A program made the translations under genes and the position numbers. From Bacillota bacterium (GTDB lineage: Bacteria; Bacillota; Clostridia; Christensenellales; Aristaeellaceae), in NCBI GenBank assembly GCA_023392515.1, contig JAEVYX010000132.1, positions 1 through 36,522 of the forward strand: a stretch of 36,522 nt of DNA, written 5' to 3'. Each line of letters starts with the position of its first letter. The first letter of the stretch is position 1. Below are positions 8,119-14,949 of this stretch, piece after piece. Below the pieces are notes generated by a model. It worked only from the letters and a program-made list of their open reading frames with translations. It searched no databases and was not told where the DNA came from.

Positions 8119-8949
8119 TTATGAGATTATGCGTTCAATATACAGCGCAACGCCATCCTGATCGGATGGCTCAGCAATTGCCCGTGCCGCTTTCTTTGCC
8201 GGTTCGGTGCCGTTGGCCATGGCAATGCCCAAGCCTACGGTTTCAAGCATCTCCACATCATTGCCGCCGTCGCCAAAGGCCATGGCTTGCGTGACCGACA
8301 GATTCAGCTTTCCGCACAGTGCCCGAATCGCGTGGCCTTTTGTGCAGCCTCTGCGGTTAATTTCGATGTTGCGCCCGGAAGAGCTGCTCAAGGTGTAGCG
8401 GCTCCGGGAATCCAAATCGTTCCAGATCATCTCGCGCAGGTGCGGATCAAAGCGCGGCAGGTTGATTTTTTCCAGCTGCTTTGCGCCGTCTTCAATGTAC
8501 TGTTCCGCAGTTTCAAAAACAGGCATGGTCCCCTTTGAAAAGTAGTCCCTGTGCCAAGTGGGCATGGTAAGGCTGGTGAGGCATTTATAGGTGGCTTCAT
8601 CAATCCCCACCTCATTGCCCGTATACCATTCCACAAACAGATGATGAGGTTTGAGAAGGTTCCAGGCGATGGCCGCATCCTCCTGAGGGATATAATTGGT
8701 GTATATATGTTCTTTGCTTTTCAAGTCAATGATGTCCGCACCGTTTGATGTGACATAAAAATCAAAGGGCATCAGTTTCAAGCCATCCGGCAAGTGCGCG
8801 CGGCTTCTGCCGGTGGCAACAGCCAGCAGTATTCCGTTTTCCCGCATTTTACGAAGGGCACTTTGGGTGCGTTCCGTAACGGTCGTATGATCCTTGGCAA
8901 GCAGCGTATCATCCAGGTCAAAGAAAGCAATGCGAATATCCGTAATCAT
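8119..8949 (-). CDS. HAD superfamily (Cof-type) phosphatase
   Basis: Cof/YidA-like haloacid dehalogenase hydrolase that dephosphorylates small metabolites, most often sugar phosphates or nucleotides; the substrate cannot be deduced. Motif I DLDDTL lies near the N-terminus with two catalytic Asp. Motif II ATGRS follows near residue 47, and motif III/IV GDGGNDVEM near 222. The large cap between them is the C2B type. The length of about 276 residues is normal. Two adjacent ATG codons (8952 and 8949) begin the frame. The SD AAGGA touches the first, so the second is somewhat better placed, though still only 3 bases from it. Confidence 0.9.
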   Translation of the reverse strand: MITDIRIAFFDLDDTLLAKDHTTVTERTQSALRKMRENGILLAVATGRSRAHLPDGLKLMPFDFYVTSNGADIIDLKSKEHIYTNYIPQEDAAIAWNLLKPHHLFVEWYTGNEVGIDEATYKCLTSLTMPTWHRDYFSKGTMPVFETAEQYIEDGAKQLEKINLPRFDPHLREMIWNDLDSRSRYTLSSSSGRNIEINRRGCTKGHAIRALCGKLNLSVTQAMAFGDGGNDVEMLETVGLGIAMANGTEPAKKAARAIAEPSDQDGVALYIERIIS

Positions 8950-8964
8950 CATTCCTTAAAGCAT

Positions 8965-8997
8965 AAAAGCCGGAACCGGGAATTTGCCAGTTCCGGC
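8965..8997 (-). terminator. Terminator of the carbohydrate transporter operon
   Basis: On the minus strand GCCGGAAC and GTTCCGGC form a perfect 8-bp stem (8990-8997 with 8969-8976) with a 13-base loop, followed by TTTT. It lies just past the stop of the second permease gene and before the HAD gene. Confidence 0.8.
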
Positions 8998-9004
8998 ATA
9001 CTGT

Positions 9005-9889
9005 TTATTTCATGGCCGCCTTGGTGTACCCGCTTAGCATGTGCTTTTGGAATATGGCAAATACCGCAAGAACGGGCAGCACGGACATCATAGCCCCAGC
9101 CATGATTTCGTGATAATTGCTCGTCACTTCGCCGCCGAAAGACTGCCTAAGCTGGGTAAGCCCGATGGTCAGCACCCGGTGGGCATCGCTGCTGGTGACG
9201 ATCTTGGGCCAGAAATAGCCGTTCCAGCCGCCGATAAAGGAGATAAGGCCTACTGTAATCAGCGTTGGCTTGCACATGGGCACCATGATGCGTACGATTA
9301 CGCCCAGCTTGTTCATGCCATCCACCTTGGCGGCGTCCAGGTAACTCTCATCCACGCTCAGGAAAGCCTGGCGCAGCATGAAGATGGTATAGGCGGATAC
9401 AAGGTTCGGGAATACCAGCCCGGCATAGGAATCGATCCACCCCAGCTTGGCTGTGAGGATATACAAGGGGATAAAGGTCACCTGGATTGGCACCATCATC
9501 GCCCCCAACACCAGTACAAACAAGGGCTGCCTGAACCGGAAATTGCCTTTTGAAAAGCCGTAAGCGGCCAAAATGCCCGTTGATATTTCAATCGTCATCT
9601 GTACTGCGGTGACAATCACCGTATTGAGAAAATACTTGTGAAAGGGGGCCCGCTTCAGCACATTGATATAGTTGGCAAACTGCCAGGAGCTGGGCCACAG
9701 GGAAGGGGAGGCTTGCAGCACCTCGCTTTGAGTTTTGAGAGAAGAGACCAGCATCCAATAGATGGGGAAGCACATAATAAGCGTAACGAGGGTGGCAAAG
9801 ATGGCAAGGAGAGCCCGCCGGATATTGCGCCGCAGGCGGACCTTGTTATTGAACTGGGCAGATTGTAAAGTGCCTGATGTTTTTTGCAT
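9005..9889 (-). CDS. Carbohydrate ABC transporter permease, MalG/UgpE type (CUT1)
   Basis: Inner-membrane subunit of a CUT1-family importer, about 294 residues with six predicted TM segments. The ATPase-docking EAA-like loop is visible as DAAKVDGMNKLGVIVRIMVP in the C-terminal half, typical of MalG-type partners. The start ATG at 9889 follows AAGGGG with a 9-base spacer. A longer in-frame start at 9913 would overlap the upstream permease gene by 11 bases and lacks a good SD. The gene is last in the binding protein-permease-permease operon and is followed by a terminator. No ATPase is encoded in this operon. Confidence 0.93.
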   Translation of the reverse strand: MQKTSGTLQSAQFNNKVRLRRNIRRALLAIFATLVTLIMCFPIYWMLVSSLKTQSEVLQASPSLWPSSWQFANYINVLKRAPFHKYFLNTVIVTAVQMTIEISTGILAAYGFSKGNFRFRQPLFVLVLGAMMVPIQVTFIPLYILTAKLGWIDSYAGLVFPNLVSAYTIFMLRQAFLSVDESYLDAAKVDGMNKLGVIVRIMVPMCKPTLITVGLISFIGGWNGYFWPKIVTSSDAHRVLTIGLTQLRQSFGGEVTSNYHEIMAGAMMSVLPVLAVFAIFQKHMLSGYTKAAMK

Positions 9890-9902
9890 AATACTGCACC
9901 CC

Positions 9903-10847
9903 TTACGCTTCATAATGGACGTTCTTGTTGGTTATACGCAGCGTGGAGGCTGTGATAATAAGCAGGACCACAAAGAAGAAGATGGACACAACAGATGCCC
10001 GGTCAATACGTGAGTCGGTAAATGCAAGGCGGTAAATGTAATAGACAATCACTTCGGTGGCCTGGTAAGGGCCGCCGCCGGTCAAAACGTCAATGGATTG
10101 ATAGACCTTCATGGAAGAGATGAAGGTGGTAATAAACAAAAAGAGTGTCGTAGGCGACAAAAGAGGAAGGGTGATAAAGCGAAAGGCTTGCATGCCTGTA
10201 GCGCCGTCCAAGGAAGCGGCCTCATAATAATCCTTGGATATGCCCAGCATGGCGGACAGATAGATCATCATGCCGTATCCCAGGCTGTGCCAGCTTGTAA
10301 GGATCAAAACGGAAATCATGGCGGTGTTGCGGTTTTCCACCCAGCCGATTTTATCCTGCACGCCCAGCATGGAAAGGCAGCTGTTGAGGATGCCGTAATC
10401 CTTGTTCATCATCCATAGAAAAATCACTCCGGCGGTGGACATGGCGATATACCGGGGCATGAAAACAACTGCTCGCATGAGGGCATACGGCTTTGTCAGC
10501 CTGTTAAACAACAGTGCCAATAAAACCCCCGCAACCAAAACAATGGCAATATTCCCCACGGTGTATATGACGGTGACCGTAAGGGAATTGATCAGCGCAG
10601 CGGTGCCCACGGGGCTTGTGAACAGCCAGGTCCAGTTTTTCAAGCCCACGAAATTCCGCGTGTCCTTGATGAGATTCCAATCGGTGAAGCTGATTTTGAT
10701 CAGGTCCATCACCGGGTAATAGGTGGTAATCAGCAAAAGGAGCACGGCGGGGCAGACGCATAGAAAGTCGGTAAAGGAATACCTGGTTTTGATTGTGACG
10801 GCCTGCCTGTTTGCGTGAAAAGACGGGCTCCGCTTTTTTAGAAGCAT
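9903..10847 (-). CDS. Carbohydrate ABC transporter permease, MalF/UgpA type (CUT1)
   Basis: First permease of the CUT1 importer, 314 residues with six predicted TM segments (the first about 28-48). The coupling loop EAASLDGATGMQAFRFITLP is the classic EAA motif. A conserved periplasmic-side segment TGGGPYQATE, common in MalF/UgpA proteins, is also present. The gene is separated from the upstream binding-protein gene by a 149-base gap that carries a strong hairpin. The SD AAAGGA lies about 12 bases before the ATG. Confidence 0.93.
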   Translation of the reverse strand: MLLKKRSPSFHANRQAVTIKTRYSFTDFLCVCPAVLLLLITTYYPVMDLIKISFTDWNLIKDTRNFVGLKNWTWLFTSPVGTAALINSLTVTVIYTVGNIAIVLVAGVLLALLFNRLTKPYALMRAVVFMPRYIAMSTAGVIFLWMMNKDYGILNSCLSMLGVQDKIGWVENRNTAMISVLILTSWHSLGYGMMIYLSAMLGISKDYYEAASLDGATGMQAFRFITLPLLSPTTLFLFITTFISSMKVYQSIDVLTGGGPYQATEVIVYYIYRLAFTDSRIDRASVVSIFFFVVLLIITASTLRITNKNVHYEA

Positions 10848-10933
10848 GTAGTTGACACATCCTTTTCCGGCAAGGAAGATTGCGCTTTAATGGGTGAAAA
10901 GTATATCGCTATGCCTGGGCGTGGTAATCAATG

Positions 10934-10968
10934 CCCGGGGACGCAGGCGGTTCGTCTGTGCCCCCGGG
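10934..10968 (-). other. Stem-loop between binding-protein and permease genes
   Basis: CCCGGGG (10934-10940) pairs with CCCCGGG (10962-10968). An inner helix CGCAG/CTGTG (10942-10946 / 10956-10960) continues to a small loop. No T-run follows on the minus strand, so it is unlikely to be a full terminator. Its position just after the binding-protein stop fits a 3'-end stabiliser that lets the binding-protein mRNA accumulate. Confidence 0.65.
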
Positions 10969-10996
10969 TTTTCACGTGACTGAATGTATTCTCCGG

Positions 10997-12262
10997 TTAT
11001 TGATCTGCAAGATAATCGTTGATTTCGTTGACCAGCTTATGCCAGCCGGCCTCCAAATCCACATCCTCCAGCATCATTTCGGCAAGGTTGCGCTCGAAGA
11101 TGTCGCCGCAGGTATCAAACAGCGCATGCTGGGTCTTTTTCACCATCAGGTCCAGGTTTTCTACAACGATGCGCATGGCGGGCAGCGTCTTCAAATAGTC
11201 TTCATATTCCGGGGTGCCGATGACGGATTTGCGGGTGGGCAGGTAGGAGGTGGTCTTTGCCCATTCGATGTTGTACTTGGGCCCTGCCAGGTAGCTGGCC
11301 AGCAGGAAAGCGGCGTTTTTCACGGCCTGATTGTTTTTGGCGGGGAGAATCAGCGTGCCGCCGGCTACCATATGGTAAGCTGTTTCGGCTTTTGGGTTCA
11401 GGGCGATGGACACTTCAAAATTGGAGCCTGCCTTGTAATCGTCATACAATGTGGTGGTGTACAAAACGCCCATGGTTTCGCCGGCGGTAAAGGCGGCCTG
11501 GCAGTTGGAGGCGGCGTCGCTGGAATAATACCAGGTCACATACCCTTTATCAACCCAATCGGCCAACTGCTTGATAAGTTCCAAGGCGGCGGGCTTGTCA
11601 AGGCCGGTGGTCATGCCGTCTTCATTGATCATGTAAGCGCCTACATTGACGAACAGGTTGTAGAAATACGCGTTGTCGTAGCCCAGGATGGAGATGGCGG
11701 GCTTGCCTGTCTTTTCAAAGACGGTCTTGACATATTCGTCCATGCCTGCCCATTCGGTGGGGAAGGTTAGGCCCAGCTCGTCCAAAACGGTCTTGTTGTA
11801 GAAGAACACCTGGCCGGATTCCATAAAGGGGAGGGCCGTCTGCACGCCTTTGACATTCATGGCATCCACAAAGCCGGCGCCAAAGTCGGACATGTCATAG
11901 TTGTTGGCGGCGATATAAGGCGTCAGGTCTTCCACCAGACCGCCCTCGGCATAGCTGGTAAGCCGGGGCACGTTGATGATGGCCACGCCGGGCAGCCCTG
12001 TGCCTGCAGCATGGGCGGAGACCAGCTTTTCGTTGATGGCGTTGTAGTTGCCGATGTACTCCATGGTAACCGTTACGTTGGGCTGGGATGCTTCAAAATC
12101 CTTTACCATGCGGGTGAGGAGCTCGACATCCGGCTCGTTGGAGAGCGAATGCCAGAAGGTGATGTTGATAGGCTCTGTCACCGCGTAGGTGCTTTCGGCC
12201 ATAGCGCTGCCGACAGATAGAAGCATAAGGGCAGCCAGCAGGAGGGAAACGATTTTTTTCAT
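10997..12262 (-). CDS. Carbohydrate-type ABC transporter substrate-binding protein (UgpB/MalE family)
   Basis: Extracellular solute-binding protein, family 1, about 421 residues. The signal peptide begins MKKIVSLLLAALMLL and ends with a likely type I cleavage site after AMA (residue 22); there is no lipobox cysteine, unusual for a Gram-positive binding protein. The mature part starts with the INITFWHSLS segment typical of sugar or glycerol-phosphate binders. The start at 12262 follows AAGGAG (12272-12277) by 9 bases. An apparent upstream start at 12280 consists of the SD itself read as codons. The substrate is unknown: the divergent LacI regulator suggests a sugar, while the GDPD gene downstream leaves glycerophosphodiesters possible. 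Confidence 0.92.
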   Translation of the reverse strand: MKKIVSLLLAALMLLSVGSAMAESTYAVTEPINITFWHSLSNEPDVELLTRMVKDFEASQPNVTVTMEYIGNYNAINEKLVSAHAAGTGLPGVAIINVPRLTSYAEGGLVEDLTPYIAANNYDMSDFGAGFVDAMNVKGVQTALPFMESGQVFFYNKTVLDELGLTFPTEWAGMDEYVKTVFEKTGKPAISILGYDNAYFYNLFVNVGAYMINEDGMTTGLDKPAALELIKQLADWVDKGYVTWYYSSDAASNCQAAFTAGETMGVLYTTTLYDDYKAGSNFEVSIALNPKAETAYHMVAGGTLILPAKNNQAVKNAAFLLASYLAGPKYNIEWAKTTSYLPTRKSVIGTPEYEDYLKTLPAMRIVVENLDLMVKKTQHALFDTCGDIFERNLAEMMLEDVDLEAGWHKLVNEINDYLADQ

Positions 12263-12412
12263 GGGGGTTATCTCCTTCATTTATTTAACCGCCGTATATC
12301 ACTGGCGATTATTGACGCATTTTATCATCCCTGCAGCGAACGCATGCAGCCGGTTCGTTGGCAAAAGCCGTGAATACCATTCAAACAGATACCACAACGC
12401 TGGATGAATCAA

Positions 12413-12426
12413 TTAAAATATTTTAA
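12413..12426. promoter_or_regulatory. Candidate operator, perfect AT palindrome downstream of the binding-protein promoter
   Basis: TTAAAATATTTTAA is a perfect 14-bp palindrome about 18-30 bases downstream of the expected minus-strand transcription start, where a bound repressor could block elongation. It shares the core AATTAAAA-TATTT with the palindrome at 12649-12666. It lacks the central CG usual for LacI-family sites. Confidence 0.4.
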
Positions 12427-12450
12427 CAAAATTCGCTTCCGATGGAAACA

Positions 12451-12479
12451 ATTATAGCAATTGGATATTTGTACGTCAA
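12451..12479 (-). promoter_or_regulatory. Strong promoter of the CUT1 transporter operon
   Basis: On the minus strand TTGACG (12474-12479), a 17-base spacer and TATAAT (12451-12456): five of six -35 matches and a perfect -10. Confidence 0.8.
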
Positions 12480-12580
12480 GAGTGTTTTATAAAAATATAG
12501 CATTTTGAAGATGGAATTTCCTTAAAATCGTATATTACCAACAAAAAGAGATTCAAAATTTATCAATATGTTTCAGGACG

Positions 12581-12610
12581 CGGCGTTTTTGCTTAAACGA
12601 AAAAACGCCG
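12581..12610. repeat. Perfect inverted repeat between divergent promoters
   Basis: CGGCGTTTTT (12581-12590) and AAAAACGCCG (12601-12610) form a perfect 10-bp stem with a 10-base loop. The T-tract is on the loop side of the left arm, so neither strand gives a normal terminator. The same 10-mer AAAAACGCCG occurs at 13885-13894 in the terminator after the regulator gene. Confidence 0.6.
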
Positions 12611-12648
12611 TGTTGATAAGAATTGATTTTACTTTCACAAGTCACATG

Positions 12649-12666
12649 AATTAAAAATATTTAATT
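12649..12666. promoter_or_regulatory. Candidate operator next to the regulator promoter
   Basis: An 18-bp near-perfect palindrome (8 of 9 base pairs match) with AATTAAA and TTTAATT arms, directly upstream of the -35 box at 12671. Its similarity to 12413-12426 suggests both are bound by the same protein, perhaps the LacI-type regulator itself. Confidence 0.4.
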
Positions 12667-12670
12667 GCTA

Positions 12671-12699
12671 TTGAAATGCATATGGATTCCCTGTATAAT
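12671..12699 (+). promoter_or_regulatory. Promoter of the LacI-type regulator gene
   Basis: TTGAAA (12671-12676), exactly 17 bases, then consensus TATAAT (12694-12699). Because it lies inside the longest possible reading frame, it argues that translation starts downstream of it. Confidence 0.78.
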
Positions 12700-12759
12700 A
12701 ATGCCATTCTTGAAAACGCCCCGCGAAGCTTGGCATCAATATGTATGGATGTGAATTTC

Positions 12760-13851
12760 ATGAGCAAAAGCCTGAAGGCAACCTTAAAGCAAGTGGCGGA
12801 GTTGGCCGATGTATCCCTATCCGCGGCATCCCTGATCCTGAATCAAAAACCGGACGTCTCTTTTTCCAAAGAGACGGTATCCAGGGTCATGCTGGCTGCG
12901 GAAACGCTGGGGTATGGGAGGAGCCATACACCGGCGGCACCCCCGGAGGTCTTTCGAAAAAAAGTAATTGCCCTTTTTATGCCGGGCGTTACCGGCAATT
13001 ACTATACATCCATGGTGTACTCCATCGACCAGGCGGCCAGCCAGCAGGGGTACGATACCGTATGCTTTGAAACCCACCGCAGCAAGGAGAGGGAGCTTCG
13101 CGGCCTTTCCTACTTTAGCAAAAGCGATATTGCAGGGATTATATTCACATTCATCCCCCATAACTATGAACTGGTGGAGGAGATTGCAAAGACGATTCCA
13201 GTTGTGGTAGTGGGAAACCGGAATCAAGTGCTGCATCTTGATATGGTGGAAACGGACAATTACAGGGCCGGTGTGCTTCTCGCCAGGCACATGCTGGAAC
13301 TGGGCCACCGGCACGTGGCCTTTCTTGCCACCACCCGGGAATGGTGGGGGTATGCCAGCGCCCAGCGGCTGGTGGGGGCGCAGGAGACATTTCAAAAAGA
13401 GTGCCCCCAGGCCAAGCTTACCGTCAAAACGCTGCCTGCGGGAGATCCCCTCATGGGAGAGATGCTGTCCAGCCGGAAGATTGGTGCCATGCTTTGTGAA
13501 AGTTGCCTGGAGGATAGGAGTATTACAGGCTTTATTGCCATACATGATTATGTGGCATATGGCGCGCTGGATGCCCTGGCCCAGCATGGATACCGGGTGC
13601 CGGAGGACTACAGCGTGTGCGGATGCGACGACATTTTTGCTTCCAGCATTCCGGGGGTTGGACTGACCACAGTAAACCACCACATCCAGGAAAAGGGTGC
13701 GCAAGCCTTCGCGCTTCTAAATCGCAAAATGCATGATGCAAGCACGGGAGAGGAACAGCCGTCCGCCATCAGCATTATGCGCGTTGAAATTTTAAGCACG
13801 CTGATGGTGCGCACCTCCACGGCAAAGCCCGGGGGGAACGGCAGGCGGTAA
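12760..13851 (+). CDS. LacI-family transcriptional regulator
   Basis: About 363 residues: an N-terminal helix-turn-helix (LKQVAELADVSLSAASLILN, residues 9-28), a hinge helix ending AAETLGY (46-52), then a periplasmic-binding-protein-like effector domain. The ligand is expected to be a sugar. I place the start at ATG 12760, giving the standard LacI N-terminus; a longer frame from 12676 would contain the gene's own promoter. ATG 12745 is an alternative, and the SD is weak for both. The gene is divergent from the CUT1 transporter operon, its probable target, and ends at a bidirectional terminator shared with the convergent GntR gene. Confidence 0.9.
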   Translation: MSKSLKATLKQVAELADVSLSAASLILNQKPDVSFSKETVSRVMLAAETLGYGRSHTPAAPPEVFRKKVIALFMPGVTGNYYTSMVYSIDQAASQQGYDTVCFETHRSKERELRGLSYFSKSDIAGIIFTFIPHNYELVEEIAKTIPVVVVGNRNQVLHLDMVETDNYRAGVLLARHMLELGHRHVAFLATTREWWGYASAQRLVGAQETFQKECPQAKLTVKTLPAGDPLMGEMLSSRKIGAMLCESCLEDRSITGFIAIHDYVAYGALDALAQHGYRVPEDYSVCGCDDIFASSIPGVGLTTVNHHIQEKGAQAFALLNRKMHDASTGEEQPSAISIMRVEILSTLMVRTSTAKPGGNGRR

Positions 13852-13884
13852 CGCCCATGATTGCTCTTCCGCCTTGAGCGGATG

Positions 13885-13945
13885 AAAAACGCCGCAAACA
13901 CAAAACACCGATCATCTTGCCGGTATTTTGTGTCTGCGGCGTTTT
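13885..13945. terminator. Long bidirectional terminator between convergent regulator genes
   Basis: A 25-bp stem with two mismatches: an arm starting AAAACGCCGCA (13886-13910) pairs with one ending TGCGGCGTTTT (13921-13945) around a 10-base loop. The outer A/T ends supply the T-run for each strand. Confidence 0.85.
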
Positions 13946-13957
13946 ACTTGGCGCTTT

Positions 13958-14692
13958 TCAGGCCTGAAGCTCGGTAGTAAGGTAGTAGGAATCGCCCCGG
14001 TAATAGCTTTGCAGGTATTCGCCGGGCTTTCCGTCGGCGGTAAAGGATACGCGCTCGATGTATATCATGGCGCTGTTTTCCTTTACATCAAGGGAGCCGG
14101 CAATTTTTGCGTTGGCATTGATGGCGTAAATCTTTTGCCTGGCCGTCGCCCAGATCACGCCGTATTTCTGGGCAAGAAAATTGCGCAGGGACGTTTTGGA
14201 AAAATCGGTGCCATATACTTCGGGGCAAGCCTGATAGACCAGGTGTGCGATCTCCATACAGAGCGGCACACCGTTGGCATAGCGCAGCCGGGTGACCCTA
14301 ACCAGGGGGCAGCCCTCGTCAATCTGCAAAGCGTCCGCAATGATTTTACTGGCCGGAAGCAGCTCGTTGGAGAGCATGTCGGTAGAAGAGGCGTAGCCCT
14401 TCTTTTCCATTTCCTCTGAAAAGTGCAGAACCCGTTTCATGGTCTGCTCCACTTTTCTGGGCTGGACATAGGAGCCGTAGCCGCGGCGCTTCATAATCAG
14501 GCCGTCGCTCATCAGCATGTCCATGGCCTTGCGGACCGTGACCCTGCTGATGTTGTAGGTTTCGATCAGGTCGTTTTCTGTGGGCAAAAGTTCGCCGGGT
14601 TTGTACTCGCCGGAAGTAATCTTCTCCAACAAGATGTCGTACAGCTGAAAATAAAGCTGTGTGCGGCCGCTGAAATCCAACTCTTTGCTCAT
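13958..14692 (-). CDS. GntR-family regulator, HutC/UTRA type
   Basis: 244 residues with a GntR winged helix at the N-terminus (PTENDLIETYNISRVTVRKA, about 40-59, then RRGYGSYV near 73-80) and a UTRA effector domain (about 100-240). Such regulators sense sugar phosphates or other small metabolites. The gene is divergent from the ribose-type transporter and sugar-metabolism operon and most probably controls it. The SD before the ATG is weak (GTGAGA). A minus-strand promoter is visible at 14728-14756. Confidence 0.9.
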   Translation of the reverse strand: MSKELDFSGRTQLYFQLYDILLEKITSGEYKPGELLPTENDLIETYNISRVTVRKAMDMLMSDGLIMKRRGYGSYVQPRKVEQTMKRVLHFSEEMEKKGYASSTDMLSNELLPASKIIADALQIDEGCPLVRVTRLRYANGVPLCMEIAHLVYQACPEVYGTDFSKTSLRNFLAQKYGVIWATARQKIYAINANAKIAGSLDVKENSAMIYIERVSFTADGKPGEYLQSYYRGDSYYLTTELQA

Positions 14693-14727
14693 AACAATCT
14701 CACTTAATATATTATTGTCATGATGTT

Positions 14728-14756
14728 ATTATAATATGGGTGGAGAAAAAAGTAAA
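14728..14756 (-). promoter_or_regulatory. Promoter of the GntR gene, overlapping a palindrome
   Basis: On the minus strand TTTACT (14751-14756), a 17-base spacer and TATAAT (14728-14733). The -10 box lies inside the 10-bp palindrome TATTATAATA (14727-14736), so a bound regulator could repress its own gene. Confidence 0.55.
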
Positions 14757-14810
14757 TCACTTAATCCATCTTTTTGCCAGTTTTTTTGCGCGGATTTGTC
14801 AAAATTCCCA

Positions 14811-14839
14811 TTGACAACGAGAATTGGATATGATAACTT
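14811..14839 (+). promoter_or_regulatory. Putative promoter of the ribose-type sugar operon
   Basis: A consensus TTGACA at 14811-14816 and a weaker TAACTT at 14834-14839 with 17-base spacing. The -10 is imperfect, and alternative -10 placements give poor spacing. Confidence 0.5.
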
Positions 14840-14878
14840 ATACATGTCTTTGAGATAATGTTACTACATTCTAATATT

Positions 14879-14898
14879 ATACCATTGAAACGTGGTAT
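14879..14898. promoter_or_regulatory. Candidate GntR operator in the sugar operon leader
   Basis: ATACCA (14879-14884) and TGGTAT (14893-14898) form an inverted repeat with 8 bases between, extended by weaker flanking matches. It lies about 35-50 bases downstream of the likely start of transcription. Confidence 0.4.
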
Positions 14899-14900
14899 TA

Positions 14901-14917
14901 TCGCAGGGAACCTGCGA
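14901..14917 (+). other. 5' leader hairpin upstream of the binding-protein SD
   Basis: TCGCAGG and CCTGCGA form a 7-bp stem with a GAA loop, 18 bases before the SD AAAGGAG (14935-14941). It could stabilise the 5' end of the message. Confidence 0.5.
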
Positions 14918-14949
14918 GGATATAAAATTAATCTAAAGGAGAAAAACCC

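Larger units (their letters stand above)
12263..12759. other. Divergent regulatory region between the binding-protein gene and lacI-type gene
   Basis: This AT-rich gap of about 500 bases contains no gene. It holds a minus-strand promoter (12451-12479), a plus-strand promoter (12671-12699), two AT-rich palindromes (12413-12426 and 12649-12666) and an unusual hairpin (12581-12610). The binding-protein transcript would have a leader of roughly 180 bases, including a possible stem around CTGCA/TGCAG (12331-12335 / 12345-12349). Confidence 0.75.

Noticed and set aside
10931..11770. 279-codon open frame on the strand opposite the binding-protein gene
   Set aside because: It lies fully antisense to a clear CUT1 binding-protein gene, is Gly/Val/His-rich as expected of the complement of biased codons, and has no SD.
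12263..12280. Earlier ATG of the sugar-binding protein (and the same pattern at 34133-34150 for oppA)
   Set aside because: The six extra codons are the SD (ATGAAGG...) read as coding sequence and would spoil the signal peptide start.
12676..12759. 28-residue extension of the LacI-type regulator
   Set aside because: It contains the gene's own -10 box (12694-12699) and precedes the standard LacI N-terminus.
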